Shown: positions 16,752 through 25,363 of the stretch, in pieces
Layout of the letters: each line of letters begins with the position of its first letter
How positions within the stretch are numbered: position 1 is the first letter of the stretch
NCBI GenBank assembly: GCA_017617615.1
Contig: JAFZVV010000009.1
Coordinates: 1-64,000, forward strand
Origin: Prevotella sp.
GTDB lineage: Bacteria; Bacteroidota; Bacteroidia; Bacteroidales; Bacteroidaceae
DNA: 64,000 nucleotides
Reading direction: 5' to 3'
Notes under the pieces: generated by a model
Databases searched by the model: none
What the model was told of the DNA's origin: nothing
What the model saw: only the letters and a program-made list of their open reading frames with translations
Translations under genes and position numbers: made by a program

Positions 16752-19100
16752 ATGACAACCATCATATTCATGCTGCTATTGGCATTCACCCCGTTGTGTG
16801 CCATGGCAGAAACACCCATCCAACCATCCTCACTCAGCGGCAAGGTGACCGATGCCGTGGACAGCGAGCCGCTGATTGGCGTGACCCTCTACATCGCCGA
16901 ATTGAATCAGACCACCATCACCGACATCAACGGGCATTACCATTTCGAGTCGCTGCCCCAGAAGACCGTGACGCTGCAGGTGAGTTACGTGGGGCACCAG
17001 ACCATCATCAAGGAAGTGGACCTGGCCCGTACACGACAACTCGACTTCGTGATGAAAGAGAGCAATGCCATGATCAACGAGGTGGTGGTGACGGGCATCA
17101 CTGGCGGTCAGTTGCTGAAAGACTCGCCCACCCCTGTGGCCATCGTTGCCCAGCGTGACCTGCTCAACACCTCGTCGACGAATATCATCGACGCCATCGC
17201 CCGCCGTCCCGGCATGGCCCAGGTGACCACCGGCAGCGGCATATCGAAGCCCGTGATACGCGGTCTGGGCTACAACCGCATCGTGACCGTGGCCGACGGC
17301 ATCCGTCAGGAAGGTCAGCAATGGGGTGACGAGCACGGCATAGAACTCGATGCGCAGAACGTGAACAGCATCGAGATACTGAAAGGTCCTGCCTCGCTCA
17401 CCTACGGTTCCGATGCCATGGCCGGCGTAGTGATTTTCCATAGCCGACCCGCATTGCCCAACGGACAGATACGCGGGTCGGTATCCACCGAATACCAGAC
17501 GAACAACGGCCTGTGGGGCTACTCGCTGAACATGGGCGGCAACCAGAAAGGCGTGGTGTGGGACACCCGTTTCAGCCAGAAGGCAGCCCATGCCTACAAG
17601 AACAAGCGCGACGGCTACGTGCTCGGCACGCAGTTTGCCGAACGTGCCCTCAGCGGCATGGTGGGTGTGAACCGTCGCTGGGGATTCAGTCACCTTCAGT
17701 TGAGTTACTATCACCTCATTCCCACGATGACCGAAGGCGAGCGCGACGAGACGGGTGCTTTCGTGAAGCCCGTGCTCATCGATGGTGAAGAAGACGAGGC
17801 AGTGGCCACCCACCACGACCTGACCACCTACCACCACGGCTTCCCCTACCAGCATGTGCGCCATTACAAGGCGACGCTCGACAACTCCGTCTACATCGGT
17901 GCGGGAACACTGAAGATGCTGGTGGGCTACCAGAACAACCGACGGCAAGAGTTTGAAGAACTGGAAACACCTGACGAGAGCGGGCTCGACTTCGTGCTGC
18001 ATACCTTGAGTTACGACATGCGCTATGCCTTGCAGAACGCCAGCGGACTGAAGGTGAACGCCGGCATCGCCGGGATGTACCAACGGTCGCTCAACAAGGG
18101 CGAGGAAGTGCTCATCCCTGCCTATGCCCTCAACGACCTCGGCGCATACGTCACCACGGGATACAAGAACAACGGATGGAGCATGAGCGGCGGACTGCGC
18201 GCCGACGTGCGCCACGTGCACGCTTTCGCCCTGGAAGACCGCTTCGAACGTTTCTCGCGCACCTTCCGCGCGGTGACCGGCAGCGTGGGCGTGGTGAGGG
18301 AACTGGGCAGCAACATGCACGTGAAACTGAACGTGGCTCGGGGATTCCGTGCGCCCAACCTGAGTGAACTGGGGTCGAACGGCGAGCACGAGGGTACCTT
18401 CCGCTATGAGGTAGGCAATGCCGACCTGCGGCCAGAATACAGTTGGCAGGCTGACCTGGGATGGGACTTCACCTCGCCCGTGGTGTCGATGCAAGTGGCG
18501 CTGTTCGCCAACTTCATCGACAACTACATCTTCGCGAGCCGACAGGCCGGCGTGGAGACCGAAGGACTGCCCACATACCGATTCACCCAGGGCGATGCCC
18601 GACTGCTTGGCGGCGAGGCCACCATAGACTTCCACCCCGTGGAGCGCCTGCACTTCGAGAACTGCCTGTCGCTGGTGGATGCCCGCCAGCGAAACCAGCC
18701 CGCCGACCGCCGTTTCCTGCCACGCACGCCTGCCACCCGCTGGGTGTCGGAACTGAGCTATGACCTGGTGCGCGACGGACGCGTGCTCAACAACACCTTC
18801 GTGAAGATAGGAATGGAGTGCACCCTGAGTCAGGACCATGCCTACACCGCCGACGACACGGAGACCACCACCCCCTCGTATACCCTGCTCAACCTCTCCG
18901 TGGGCACTGACATCCTGTGGCACCACCGCAATCTGTGCTCGCTGAGCCTGAATGCCGACAACCTGACCGACCGTGCCTACCAGAGTCACCTCAGCCGACT
19001 GAAATACGCTGCGGTGAACCCCGTGACAGGGCGTCAGGGCATCTGCAACATGGGGCGCAACTTCTCGCTGAAAGTAGTAGTGCCGATTGTAGTGAGATAA
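16752..19100 (+). CDS. TonB-dependent receptor, ZnuD-like, probable metal uptake
   Basis: A 782-residue outer-membrane receptor: signal peptide (1-19), a carboxypeptidase-like beta-sandwich (about 30-110, LSGKVTDAVDSEPLIGVTL), a plug domain (about 125-235, with RGLGYNRIVTVADGIRQEG and SIEILKGPASLTYGSDAMAG) and a 22-strand barrel ending in an aromatic-type strand (NFSLKVVVPIVVR). An extracellular loop at residues 353-373 is unusually histidine-rich (THHDLTTYHHG, YQHVRHYK), as in zinc receptors of the ZnuD type. Unlike SusC it has no SusD partner. The His/Cys-rich protein in front of it supports a divalent-metal substrate; the exact metal is not known. Ends at a strong terminator. Confidence 0.82.
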   Translation: MTTIIFMLLLAFTPLCAMAETPIQPSSLSGKVTDAVDSEPLIGVTLYIAELNQTTITDINGHYHFESLPQKTVTLQVSYVGHQTIIKEVDLARTRQLDFVMKESNAMINEVVVTGITGGQLLKDSPTPVAIVAQRDLLNTSSTNIIDAIARRPGMAQVTTGSGISKPVIRGLGYNRIVTVADGIRQEGQQWGDEHGIELDAQNVNSIEILKGPASLTYGSDAMAGVVIFHSRPALPNGQIRGSVSTEYQTNNGLWGYSLNMGGNQKGVVWDTRFSQKAAHAYKNKRDGYVLGTQFAERALSGMVGVNRRWGFSHLQLSYYHLIPTMTEGERDETGAFVKPVLIDGEEDEAVATHHDLTTYHHGFPYQHVRHYKATLDNSVYIGAGTLKMLVGYQNNRRQEFEELETPDESGLDFVLHTLSYDMRYALQNASGLKVNAGIAGMYQRSLNKGEEVLIPAYALNDLGAYVTTGYKNNGWSMSGGLRADVRHVHAFALEDRFERFSRTFRAVTGSVGVVRELGSNMHVKLNVARGFRAPNLSELGSNGEHEGTFRYEVGNADLRPEYSWQADLGWDFTSPVVSMQVALFANFIDNYIFASRQAGVETEGLPTYRFTQGDARLLGGEATIDFHPVERLHFENCLSLVDARQRNQPADRRFLPRTPATRWVSELSYDLVRDGRVLNNTFVKIGMECTLSQDHAYTADDTETTTPSYTLLNLSVGTDILWHHRNLCSLSLNADNLTDRAYQSHLSRLKYAAVNPVTGRQGICNMGRNFSLKVVVPIVVR

Positions 19101-19121
19101 ATTGAATTTGTAAAATAAGAA

Positions 19122-19161
19122 AAGAACCCCAAAAGTCTTTTGCCAGACTTTTGGGGTTCTT
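19122..19161. terminator. Bidirectional terminator between the receptor and subtilase genes
   Basis: A perfect 16-bp inverted repeat (19122-19137 and 19146-19161) with an 8-base loop separates two convergent genes. The stem has AAAA/TTTT runs inside it (AAGAACCCCAAAAGTC) rather than a long T-tail. Confidence 0.8.
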
Positions 19162-19223
19162 GATGTGTTGATATGCCCCATGTGGGGACATTGTTGTTAC
19201 AGCCTAAAAGAATGGGAATGAGG

Positions 19224-21407
19224 TCAGCGGCGGATGAGGGTGGACCCCGTAAAGGAAGGGTCGGCGGCGCAGACCTGGATGGCATAGATGCCGTGGGGCA
19301 GGTGGGCAAGGTCGAGGGAGGCACTGCCATCGACAGGCTGTACCTTCGCCGAGAGCAGTTGCGTGCCCGCGGTGGAGAAGATCTTCACGGTGACCGGTGC
19401 CACGCACTCACGGCGGAAAGACAACCGCAGCATTCCCTCATCGGTCAAGGAGAATCCGACGGCCGCCGGCTGACGGTCGGAGATTTCCTCTACTCTCGAC
19501 AACCCGAGGATATAAAGCAAACCCTTGTAGGCATCGATCTCACCATAGCCATAGAGGTTGTTGGGATATTCGAGCGAAGTGTCGTAATGGCGGCTCGTCT
19601 CGCGAATCACCTCCATCACGTCGTTGCGGCTGAGGGTGGGCTTGGCTTCGAGCCACAGGGCGATGACCCCTGCCACCACCGGTGACGACATCGACGTGCC
19701 ACTGTTGGCATTCCAAGCGTAGGTGCGCCCGTTGAACCCGAAATGCTCCACATCGGAAGCAATGTCGGAAGCACCGGGAGAAGCCTCAAGATAATACGAA
19801 CTATAGGAAGAGATGACATTGGTGCCCGGTGCCATCACATCGGGCTTCACCCGTTCGTCGTATGTGGGTCCGACGGAGGAATAGGCACTGCGCTCACCAT
19901 GCGACCCCATGTCGTAGACATGCAGGTCGCCGAGGTAATTGACGAACTGGGTGCGGTAGCCCGTGGCCCCCACACAGATGGCTGCCGGCGCGCTCGACGG
20001 CGAGTGGATGGAGTAGGCGTTGCTGGCCAGCGACTTGTCTTCGGCCCCGAGATACCCCGACCCACGGAACATCTCGACTTCGGCATCGCTGCCCATCAGG
20101 TCGACACCTACATAATAGTCGGCTCCCAGCCGTTTGTCGGTGCGGAGCACCACCTCCACCACGTCTTCTGCCCCATTGAAACAAGAGGGATAGCGCGAGG
20201 CGGAGATATAATAAGGCTTTCCTCCCGCCTCGAGGGTGTCGGTAAGGAGCGAGTCGGGCTGGTCGTAGATGACGGAAGGATCGAGGATGTACTCGGTGTG
20301 CCCCCTCTCCGGTCCTTCGAGGATGAGCCGCAACTGGTAGTCGCCGCCCTTGCCCCTTGTGGAGAAATAGGCTGCCGAAGCACTCGTCACCACGCTCACC
20401 CTTGCCGACGCCATGCCCACGGGTTTCCGCACATGGTTGACCTGGAGGCCGGCATTCCCCGCCGAGGCGACGAAGATGCGCCCGGGACCGACGAGACTGT
20501 CGAGCACCTCGTAGTAGAGGACGTCGTCGCCCCGGAAGTCCATCGACGAGCCTTCGCTGAATGATATCACACATGGCTTCCCCACCGACTCCGCATAGTC
20601 GAAGATATACTTGAAGCCCAGGGCATCGGTAGCATAGGTGAACTTATAGACATCGGCAGAGTCGATGAGTGAGACGTCCTCGCTCACGGCATTGCTCACC
20701 AGACAGATGTCGCTCGCGGGAGCCATGCCCCGGTAAGGGGAGTCGTAGCCACTGCCCGCAGCACTTCCCAGGGTGTGGGTGCCATGCGAGATGATGAGGC
20801 CGTCGCGCGAGTGGGCATAGGTCTTCAGAGCCTCTTCGGTGGTATACTCCGCCCCCACATAGAGGCTGCTGCCCACGGTGTCGGTAGAGAGGAAGTCCCA
20901 GAACCGCTTGATGCGGTATTCGGTGAGGTCGGTGTTGTAGAAATTGGGATGGGTGAGGTCGAAGCCGATATCCTCGATGCCCACCACCACGCCACGGCCG
21001 GTGAAAGCCTGTGGCAGCCGTTCCCCGGCATGGGCCATCGCGCCCCCCAGGACCACCACGGTGGTGTCCATGTGCACGGTATTGCCCTGGCGTGCCTCTA
21101 TGCGCATCACCTCGGGACAGAGCGAGAGGGGCGCAAGACTGCGCAAGGGGATGCTTACCACATGGATATCGCCGAAACGTGCCAGGCTACGTGCCCCATA
21201 GCGGGAGAAGAGGCTATCGGCATCGCCCGTCACGCGCACGAAAGCACACATCTCACGGTGGTCTGCAGAAGGCATCTTTCGTGCCATGGCACGGTTGTCA
21301 AGCACGGCCTGCCTTACCAACGGGGTCATTTTGGAATAGTCGGCCTGCTGCGCCATGGCGACGAGCACACTTGCCAACAGGGAAAGGGTTATGATGGTTT
21401 TTCTCAT
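19224..21407 (-). CDS. Secreted S8 subtilisin-like protease with T9SS-type C-terminus
   Basis: A signal peptide (to about residue 19) is followed by a propeptide-like region and a subtilase domain with the catalytic triad Asp146 (GIEDIGFD), His208 (SHGTHTLG) and Ser572 (SGTSMSSPVVAG). A long insertion (residues about 300-470) lies between the His and Ser blocks. Residues about 640-727 form a C-terminal sorting-type domain (VKIFSTAGTQLL...LPHGIYAIQV), suggesting export by the type IX system and cell-surface or secreted proteolysis. It stands alone, convergent with the TonB receptor gene. Confidence 0.88.
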   Translation of the reverse strand: MRKTIITLSLLASVLVAMAQQADYSKMTPLVRQAVLDNRAMARKMPSADHREMCAFVRVTGDADSLFSRYGARSLARFGDIHVVSIPLRSLAPLSLCPEVMRIEARQGNTVHMDTTVVVLGGAMAHAGERLPQAFTGRGVVVGIEDIGFDLTHPNFYNTDLTEYRIKRFWDFLSTDTVGSSLYVGAEYTTEEALKTYAHSRDGLIISHGTHTLGSAAGSGYDSPYRGMAPASDICLVSNAVSEDVSLIDSADVYKFTYATDALGFKYIFDYAESVGKPCVISFSEGSSMDFRGDDVLYYEVLDSLVGPGRIFVASAGNAGLQVNHVRKPVGMASARVSVVTSASAAYFSTRGKGGDYQLRLILEGPERGHTEYILDPSVIYDQPDSLLTDTLEAGGKPYYISASRYPSCFNGAEDVVEVVLRTDKRLGADYYVGVDLMGSDAEVEMFRGSGYLGAEDKSLASNAYSIHSPSSAPAAICVGATGYRTQFVNYLGDLHVYDMGSHGERSAYSSVGPTYDERVKPDVMAPGTNVISSYSSYYLEASPGASDIASDVEHFGFNGRTYAWNANSGTSMSSPVVAGVIALWLEAKPTLSRNDVMEVIRETSRHYDTSLEYPNNLYGYGEIDAYKGLLYILGLSRVEEISDRQPAAVGFSLTDEGMLRLSFRRECVAPVTVKIFSTAGTQLLSAKVQPVDGSASLDLAHLPHGIYAIQVCAADPSFTGSTLIRR

Positions 21408-21599
21408 AAAGCAATCGTAGTAAACGGAACGGTCGGCGTGACCGGCCTTTCTTGTCAGGAGGATACGATTGCAAAATAAGCGAAAAATAATGACTTCAGC
21501 AAATAATTCGTCCTAAAAGGAGGTTTTTGCGTGAAAGCCATATTTTTTTGACGTAGGTCAAAAAAAGAGGACATTGGCGTAAACAATGCATGGAAAAGC

Positions 21600-21731
21600 T
21601 TGAAGATGGAAACGAAACACCCTAACTTTGCACCGGCTAAAGCACCCAAAGAGGGCGTATGAAAGCCAATAAAGGATAACAGTTTTATATTATGTAAAGG
21701 AGAGCCATTAGGGCTCCGAGATTAAAATTTA
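21600..21731 (+). promoter_or_regulatory. Promoter and structured leader of the small secreted protein
   Basis: TTG (21600-21602), 20 bp, then TAACTTTGC (21623-21631) make a good promoter. The transcribed leader of about 110 nt contains a tiny frame (ATG at 21659, six codons) and a hairpin (21701-21719, GGAGAGCC/GGGCTCC) close to the start codon. The rest of the 21408-21599 gap shows nothing I can name. Confidence 0.55.
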
Positions 21732-21746
21732 AGAAAGGGTAAAAAG

Positions 21747-22109
21747 ATGAAAAGATTGTTTTTAAGCGTTATCGTCATGATGAGCATGACAGTGGCATTT
21801 GCCGAGAACGAGGATAACAACGCCACCAACACCACCGAGGCTTACGTGATGCAAGTGAACATGAACAAGCTGGGACAGGCACTGGACCTGAGCCGTGACC
21901 AGTATGACTTCGTGGAGGACGCGATGAACGCGTTCAGTGCTGACCTGATGTGCGTGGCAGAAGCCTCTGAGGATTCACGCAAGGCAATGTTACGCAATGC
22001 CGTGATCAAGAACCTCTCTGCCACCCGCAGCATCCTCAACGAGGCTCAGTATCACAAGTATCTCAGACTGCTCAACACCACACTCAACAACCGTGGTCTG
22101 AACAAATAA
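21747..22109 (+). CDS. Small secreted protein of unknown function
   Basis: A signal peptide (MKRLFLSVIVMMSMTVAFA) leads a mature domain of about 100 residues, all helical by composition, with acidic N-terminus (ENEDNNATNTTEAY) and a conserved-looking core (LDLSRDQYDFVEDAMNAFSADL ... LNEAQYHKYLRLLNTTLNNRG). No Cys-based or catalytic motif is seen except one cysteine (MCVAE). I do not recognise the family. The strong promoter, long structured leader and very strong terminator right after it suggest a highly expressed gene. Confidence 0.7.
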   Translation: MKRLFLSVIVMMSMTVAFAENEDNNATNTTEAYVMQVNMNKLGQALDLSRDQYDFVEDAMNAFSADLMCVAEASEDSRKAMLRNAVIKNLSATRSILNEAQYHKYLRLLNTTLNNRGLNK

Positions 22110-22129
22110 GAAAACCATTCTATCCTGGG

Positions 22130-22163
22130 GAGGCGCCTTGCAGAAGGCGCCTCTTTTTTTTTT
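22130..22163 (+). terminator. Strong intrinsic terminator
   Basis: GAGGCGCCTT (22130-22139) pairs with AAGGCGCCTC (22144-22153) and is followed by ten T. A further hairpin without a T-run lies at 22171-22189 (GTTGCGAC/GTCGCAAC). Confidence 0.92.
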
Positions 22164-22274
22164 ATGGAGGGTTGCGACAGAGTCGCAACATACGGAACGG
22201 CTTTTTAACTATGGCTCACCTTGCACTGCACCGTCGGAAATGACCTTCATCCTGCTCATTTTTTCCGTATAGGA

Positions 22275-22446
22275 GCTTTGCTGCTGCGCGGCGAAGGTAG
22301 GCGGCGGTTCGGAAAAGAAAATAATCTGCGATTTATTTTGCTTTTCGCTCACCTTGCACTGCTTTGCTGCTGCGCGGCGAAGGTAGGCGGCGGTTCGGAA
22401 AAGAAAATAATCTGCGATTTATTTTGCTTTTCACTCACCTTGCACT
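22275..22446 (+). repeat. 86-bp tandem duplication that contains the helicase promoter
   Basis: Two adjacent 86-bp units (22275-22360 and 22361-22446) are identical except for about one base (cttttcG vs cttttcA). Each holds GCGGCGAAGGTAGGCGGC and a TTTTG -33 box. A partial third copy of the unit's end (CTCACCTTGCACTGC) lies at 22216-22230. The related element upstream of rlmN (48140-48247) keeps the same order of motifs. Confidence 0.9.
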
Positions 22447-22453
22447 ACCTTTG
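22422..22453 (+). promoter_or_regulatory. Promoter of the PIF1-like helicase gene
   Basis: TTTTG (22422-22426), 19 bp, TACCTTTG (22446-22453): full match to the Bacteroidota consensus. In the first 86-bp unit the same spacing leads to TGCTTTG, a weakened -7 box. The ATG is 8 bp after this box. Confidence 0.85.
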
Positions 22454-22461
22454 TCAAGGAT

Positions 22462-24639
22462 ATGGAACGGAACGAACAACTGCGCATCGCCTGGAATTTC
22501 GTGGAGAACACGGGGAAGACCATCTTCCTCACGGGAAAGGCCGGAACGGGAAAGACTACTTTCCTGAAGACGGTAGTGGAGCGGTCGAAGAAACGGTCGA
22601 TTGTCGTGGCACCCACGGGTGTGGCTGCCATCAATGCCGGTGGCATGACCATCCACTCGTTCTTCCAACTGCCCCTCTCGCCCTACGTCCCCAACACCAC
22701 CTACAAGGCGAAGTATGACTTCAGCCGCGACAAACGGCGCATCATCGCCTCCATCGACCTGCTCATCATCGATGAGATCTCGATGGTGCGCGGCGACCTG
22801 CTCGATGCCGTGGACAACGTGCTGCGCCGCTACCACAACCACTTCCTTCCCTTCGGCGGCGTGCAACTGCTGATGATCGGTGACCTGCAACAACTCACGC
22901 CCGTGGTGACACCCGCCGACGAGCAGTTGCTCAAACCCTATTACGACACCCCGTATTTCTTCAGTTCGAAAGCCCTGGCACAGACCGACTACGTGACGAT
23001 ACAGCTCGACAAGGTGTACCGCCAGCAAGACGAGGCGTTCATCGACATCCTGAACCATATCCGTGAGGGACAGGCCAGCGACGAAGACCTTGCCTGCCTG
23101 AACACCCGTTGCCATCCCCATTTCACCCCGAAGGCAGAAGAGGCTTATATCCGGCTCACCACACACAACAGGCTGGCCGACCAGCACAACGACAGGGAAC
23201 TCGAGCGGCTTGCCACACCCAGCCATGTGTATAACGCTGAGGTGGAGGGCGTGTTCCCCTCGACATCATACCCCACCAGCGAGAGGCTGGTACTGAAGAC
23301 CGGCACCCAGGTGATGTTCGTAAAGAACGACCCGTCGGGCAACCGACTCTACTACAACGGCAAGATAGGGCGCGTGGTGGGACTGAATGCGACGACGGTG
23401 ACGGTGGAGTGTCCGGAAGACGACAGTGCCATCGAGGTGGAGCCCCTGGAGTGGGAGAACACCCGCTACACCCTCAATGCCGAGACACAGGAGATAGAGA
23501 CGAAGGTAGAGGGCGTGTTCCGACAGTTCCCCCTGCGCCTGGCCTGGGCCATCACCATCCACAAGAGCCAGGGCCTTACCTTCGACCGCGCCATCATCGA
23601 TGCCAGCATGTCGTTCGCCCCAGGACAGGTGTATGTGGCACTGAGCCGTTGCCGCACCCTCGAGGGCATGGTGCTCTCGTCGCCCATCCCCCGTTCGGCC
23701 ATTCTCTCCGACCACCGTGTGGACTCGTATATCGCCCACCAGGAAACGCACGCCCGTGAGAGCATCACCCGTCTGCCACAACTCAAGGAAGAGTATTACC
23801 GTCACCTGCTCACCGAACTCTTCGACTTCGGTGAACTGGTGGTTCACCAAGAGCATCTCGTGCGCGTGTTCGTGGAGTATTTCTCACATAGCCATCCCCA
23901 ACTGGAGCAGTTGCAGAAACAGACCCTAGAGGGTCTTCGCAAAGAGGTGGTGGACATTGCCGGGAGATGGGTAGCGACCATACGCCAGAGCACCATGGAG
24001 ACCCTACACTCCGAAACCTTCCTGCAACGCGTGAGCAGGGGAGCGGAATACTTCGACCAGCATCTCGACCAACTCTTTGAGAAACCCCTGCGGATGTCGG
24101 GAGAGGTGAAGAGCAACAACAAACAAGCCATGAAACGGCTGGGCAACATCCTCTCCGACCTCAGGCAATGCTACGACGCGCGGCAAACACTGCTCCACCA
24201 GATGGCCATCAAGGGGTTCACCATCCAGAACTACCTCCGGGAGAAACAACTGGCCATGCTCGGCAGCATGGCGACGGAGGAAGAGAGCGGACGCAGCAAA
24301 AAGGAGCGTCGGCAGGGCAAGGCCAAGGAGCGCAAGGCGCCCAAAGAAAAATCATGGGCCGTGACCCTGAGGATGCGCAAGGCGGGCATGCTGCCCGAGG
24401 AGATTGCCGTGGAGCGCTGCCTGGCGATGACCACCATCATCGGCCATCTCATCCACTGCTTGGATGACGGCGAGGTGACGCTCGACGAGGTCATCAGCCC
24501 CGAGCGCCAGCAAGCCATCCGGAGGGCCATCATCGCGGTGGGACGCAACGGTGCCTTCGGGGAGATAAAGGCACTGTGCCCGCCTGGTACCACCTATGAT
24601 GAGATACGGCTGATGAAGGAAAAAATGGAGAACGACTGA
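22462..24639 (+). CDS. PIF1/RecD-like DNA helicase with C-terminal HTH
   Basis: A 725-residue superfamily 1 helicase: Walker A in GKAGTGKTT (about residues 26-34), Walker B LLIIDEISMV (about 100-109), DLQQLTPV motif III, and C-terminal motifs including the UvrD_C-like AWAITIHKSQGLTFDRAII and VYVALSRC. Residues about 600-690 carry a helix-turn-helix module of the HTH_40 kind (RKAGMLPEEIAVERCLAMTT). Members of this group are common in Bacteroidota; PIF1-type helicases act on G-quadruplexes and stalled forks, but the role here is not known. The segment from 570 to 630 is highly charged (KKERRQGKAKERKAPKEK). Single gene. Confidence 0.85.
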   Translation: MERNEQLRIAWNFVENTGKTIFLTGKAGTGKTTFLKTVVERSKKRSIVVAPTGVAAINAGGMTIHSFFQLPLSPYVPNTTYKAKYDFSRDKRRIIASIDLLIIDEISMVRGDLLDAVDNVLRRYHNHFLPFGGVQLLMIGDLQQLTPVVTPADEQLLKPYYDTPYFFSSKALAQTDYVTIQLDKVYRQQDEAFIDILNHIREGQASDEDLACLNTRCHPHFTPKAEEAYIRLTTHNRLADQHNDRELERLATPSHVYNAEVEGVFPSTSYPTSERLVLKTGTQVMFVKNDPSGNRLYYNGKIGRVVGLNATTVTVECPEDDSAIEVEPLEWENTRYTLNAETQEIETKVEGVFRQFPLRLAWAITIHKSQGLTFDRAIIDASMSFAPGQVYVALSRCRTLEGMVLSSPIPRSAILSDHRVDSYIAHQETHARESITRLPQLKEEYYRHLLTELFDFGELVVHQEHLVRVFVEYFSHSHPQLEQLQKQTLEGLRKEVVDIAGRWVATIRQSTMETLHSETFLQRVSRGAEYFDQHLDQLFEKPLRMSGEVKSNNKQAMKRLGNILSDLRQCYDARQTLLHQMAIKGFTIQNYLREKQLAMLGSMATEEESGRSKKERRQGKAKERKAPKEKSWAVTLRMRKAGMLPEEIAVERCLAMTTIIGHLIHCLDDGEVTLDEVISPERQQAIRRAIIAVGRNGAFGEIKALCPPGTTYDEIRLMKEKMEND

Positions 24640-24715
24640 ATATTCAGGGAAGGGACATTTGCACCGCAAGAACAGGGGCTCACGTTTGTAAAGAAAACAA
24701 AAAGTTCGTGTTTTG

Positions 24716-24748
24716 TTTTGTTTTCCGTTAGGTTTGCACTATCTTTGC
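24716..24748 (+). promoter_or_regulatory. Promoter of slyD-like/aroC
   Basis: TTTTG (24716-24720), 19 bp, TATCTTTGC (24740-24748). Transcription would begin about 45 nt before the ATG at 24799. Confidence 0.85.
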
Positions 24749-24798
24749 AAAACCACCATTTTTTAATTATCCCCTGATTAATCAAATCCCTATATTTT

Positions 24799-25350
24799 AT
24801 GGACAACAAATACATCTCGGTGAACTACCAACTATTTGCCGACGCCGACGGCGAGAGACAGATGATAGAAGAGACACCCGAAGGACAGCCTTTCTGGTTT
24901 ATCACCGGCATGGGTATCACCCTGCCCGAGTTTGAGAACGCCCTCTTCAACCTGAGTAAGGGCGACACCTTCGACTTCGTCATCAAGAAGGACGATGCCT
25001 ACGGTGACTACCTTGACGACCGTATTGTGGACCTCGAGAAGAGCATCTTCATGCCCGATGGCAAGCTCGACGAGAAGATGGTGTACGAGGGTGCCATCAT
25101 CCCCCTGATGAACGAGGACGGCAACCGCTTCAACGGCCGTATCCTGGAGATTGGCGAGAAAGAGGTGACCGTGGACCTGAACCATCCCTACGCCGGACTC
25201 GACCTGAACTTCAAGGGCACGGTGGTGGAGAACCGTCTTGCCACCAACGAGGAGATGGAACGCATGGCCAAATTCCTCAGCGGTGAGGGATGTGGCGGTT
25301 GTGGCGGCGGCGACTGCGGCAGTTGCGAAAGCGGTTGTGGTGGATGCTGA
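24799..25350 (+). CDS. slyD: SlyD-type FKBP peptidyl-prolyl isomerase
   Basis: A 183-residue cytoplasmic FKBP of the SlyD type: a bisected FKBP domain with an inserted chaperone-like flap ([20 protein letters not shown], then the insertion, then [19 protein letters not shown]). Family function is prolyl cis-trans isomerisation and folding help. The last 25 residues are nearly all Gly and Cys (seven Cys, in [12 protein letters not shown] and ESGCGGC), a likely metal-binding tail like SlyD of enterobacteria, where it binds nickel. aroC starts 13 bp later, so they form an operon. Confidence 0.85.
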   Translation: MDNKYISVNYQLFADADGERQMIEETPEGQPFWFITGMGITLPEFENALFNLSKGDTFDFVIKKDDAYGDYLDDRIVDLEKSIFMPDGKLDEKMVYEGAIIPLMNEDGNRFNGRILEIGEKEVTVDLNHPYAGLDLNFKGTVVENRLATNEEMERMAKFLSGEGCGGCGGGDCGSCESGCGGC

Positions 25351-25363
25351 AAACCCTACGGCA

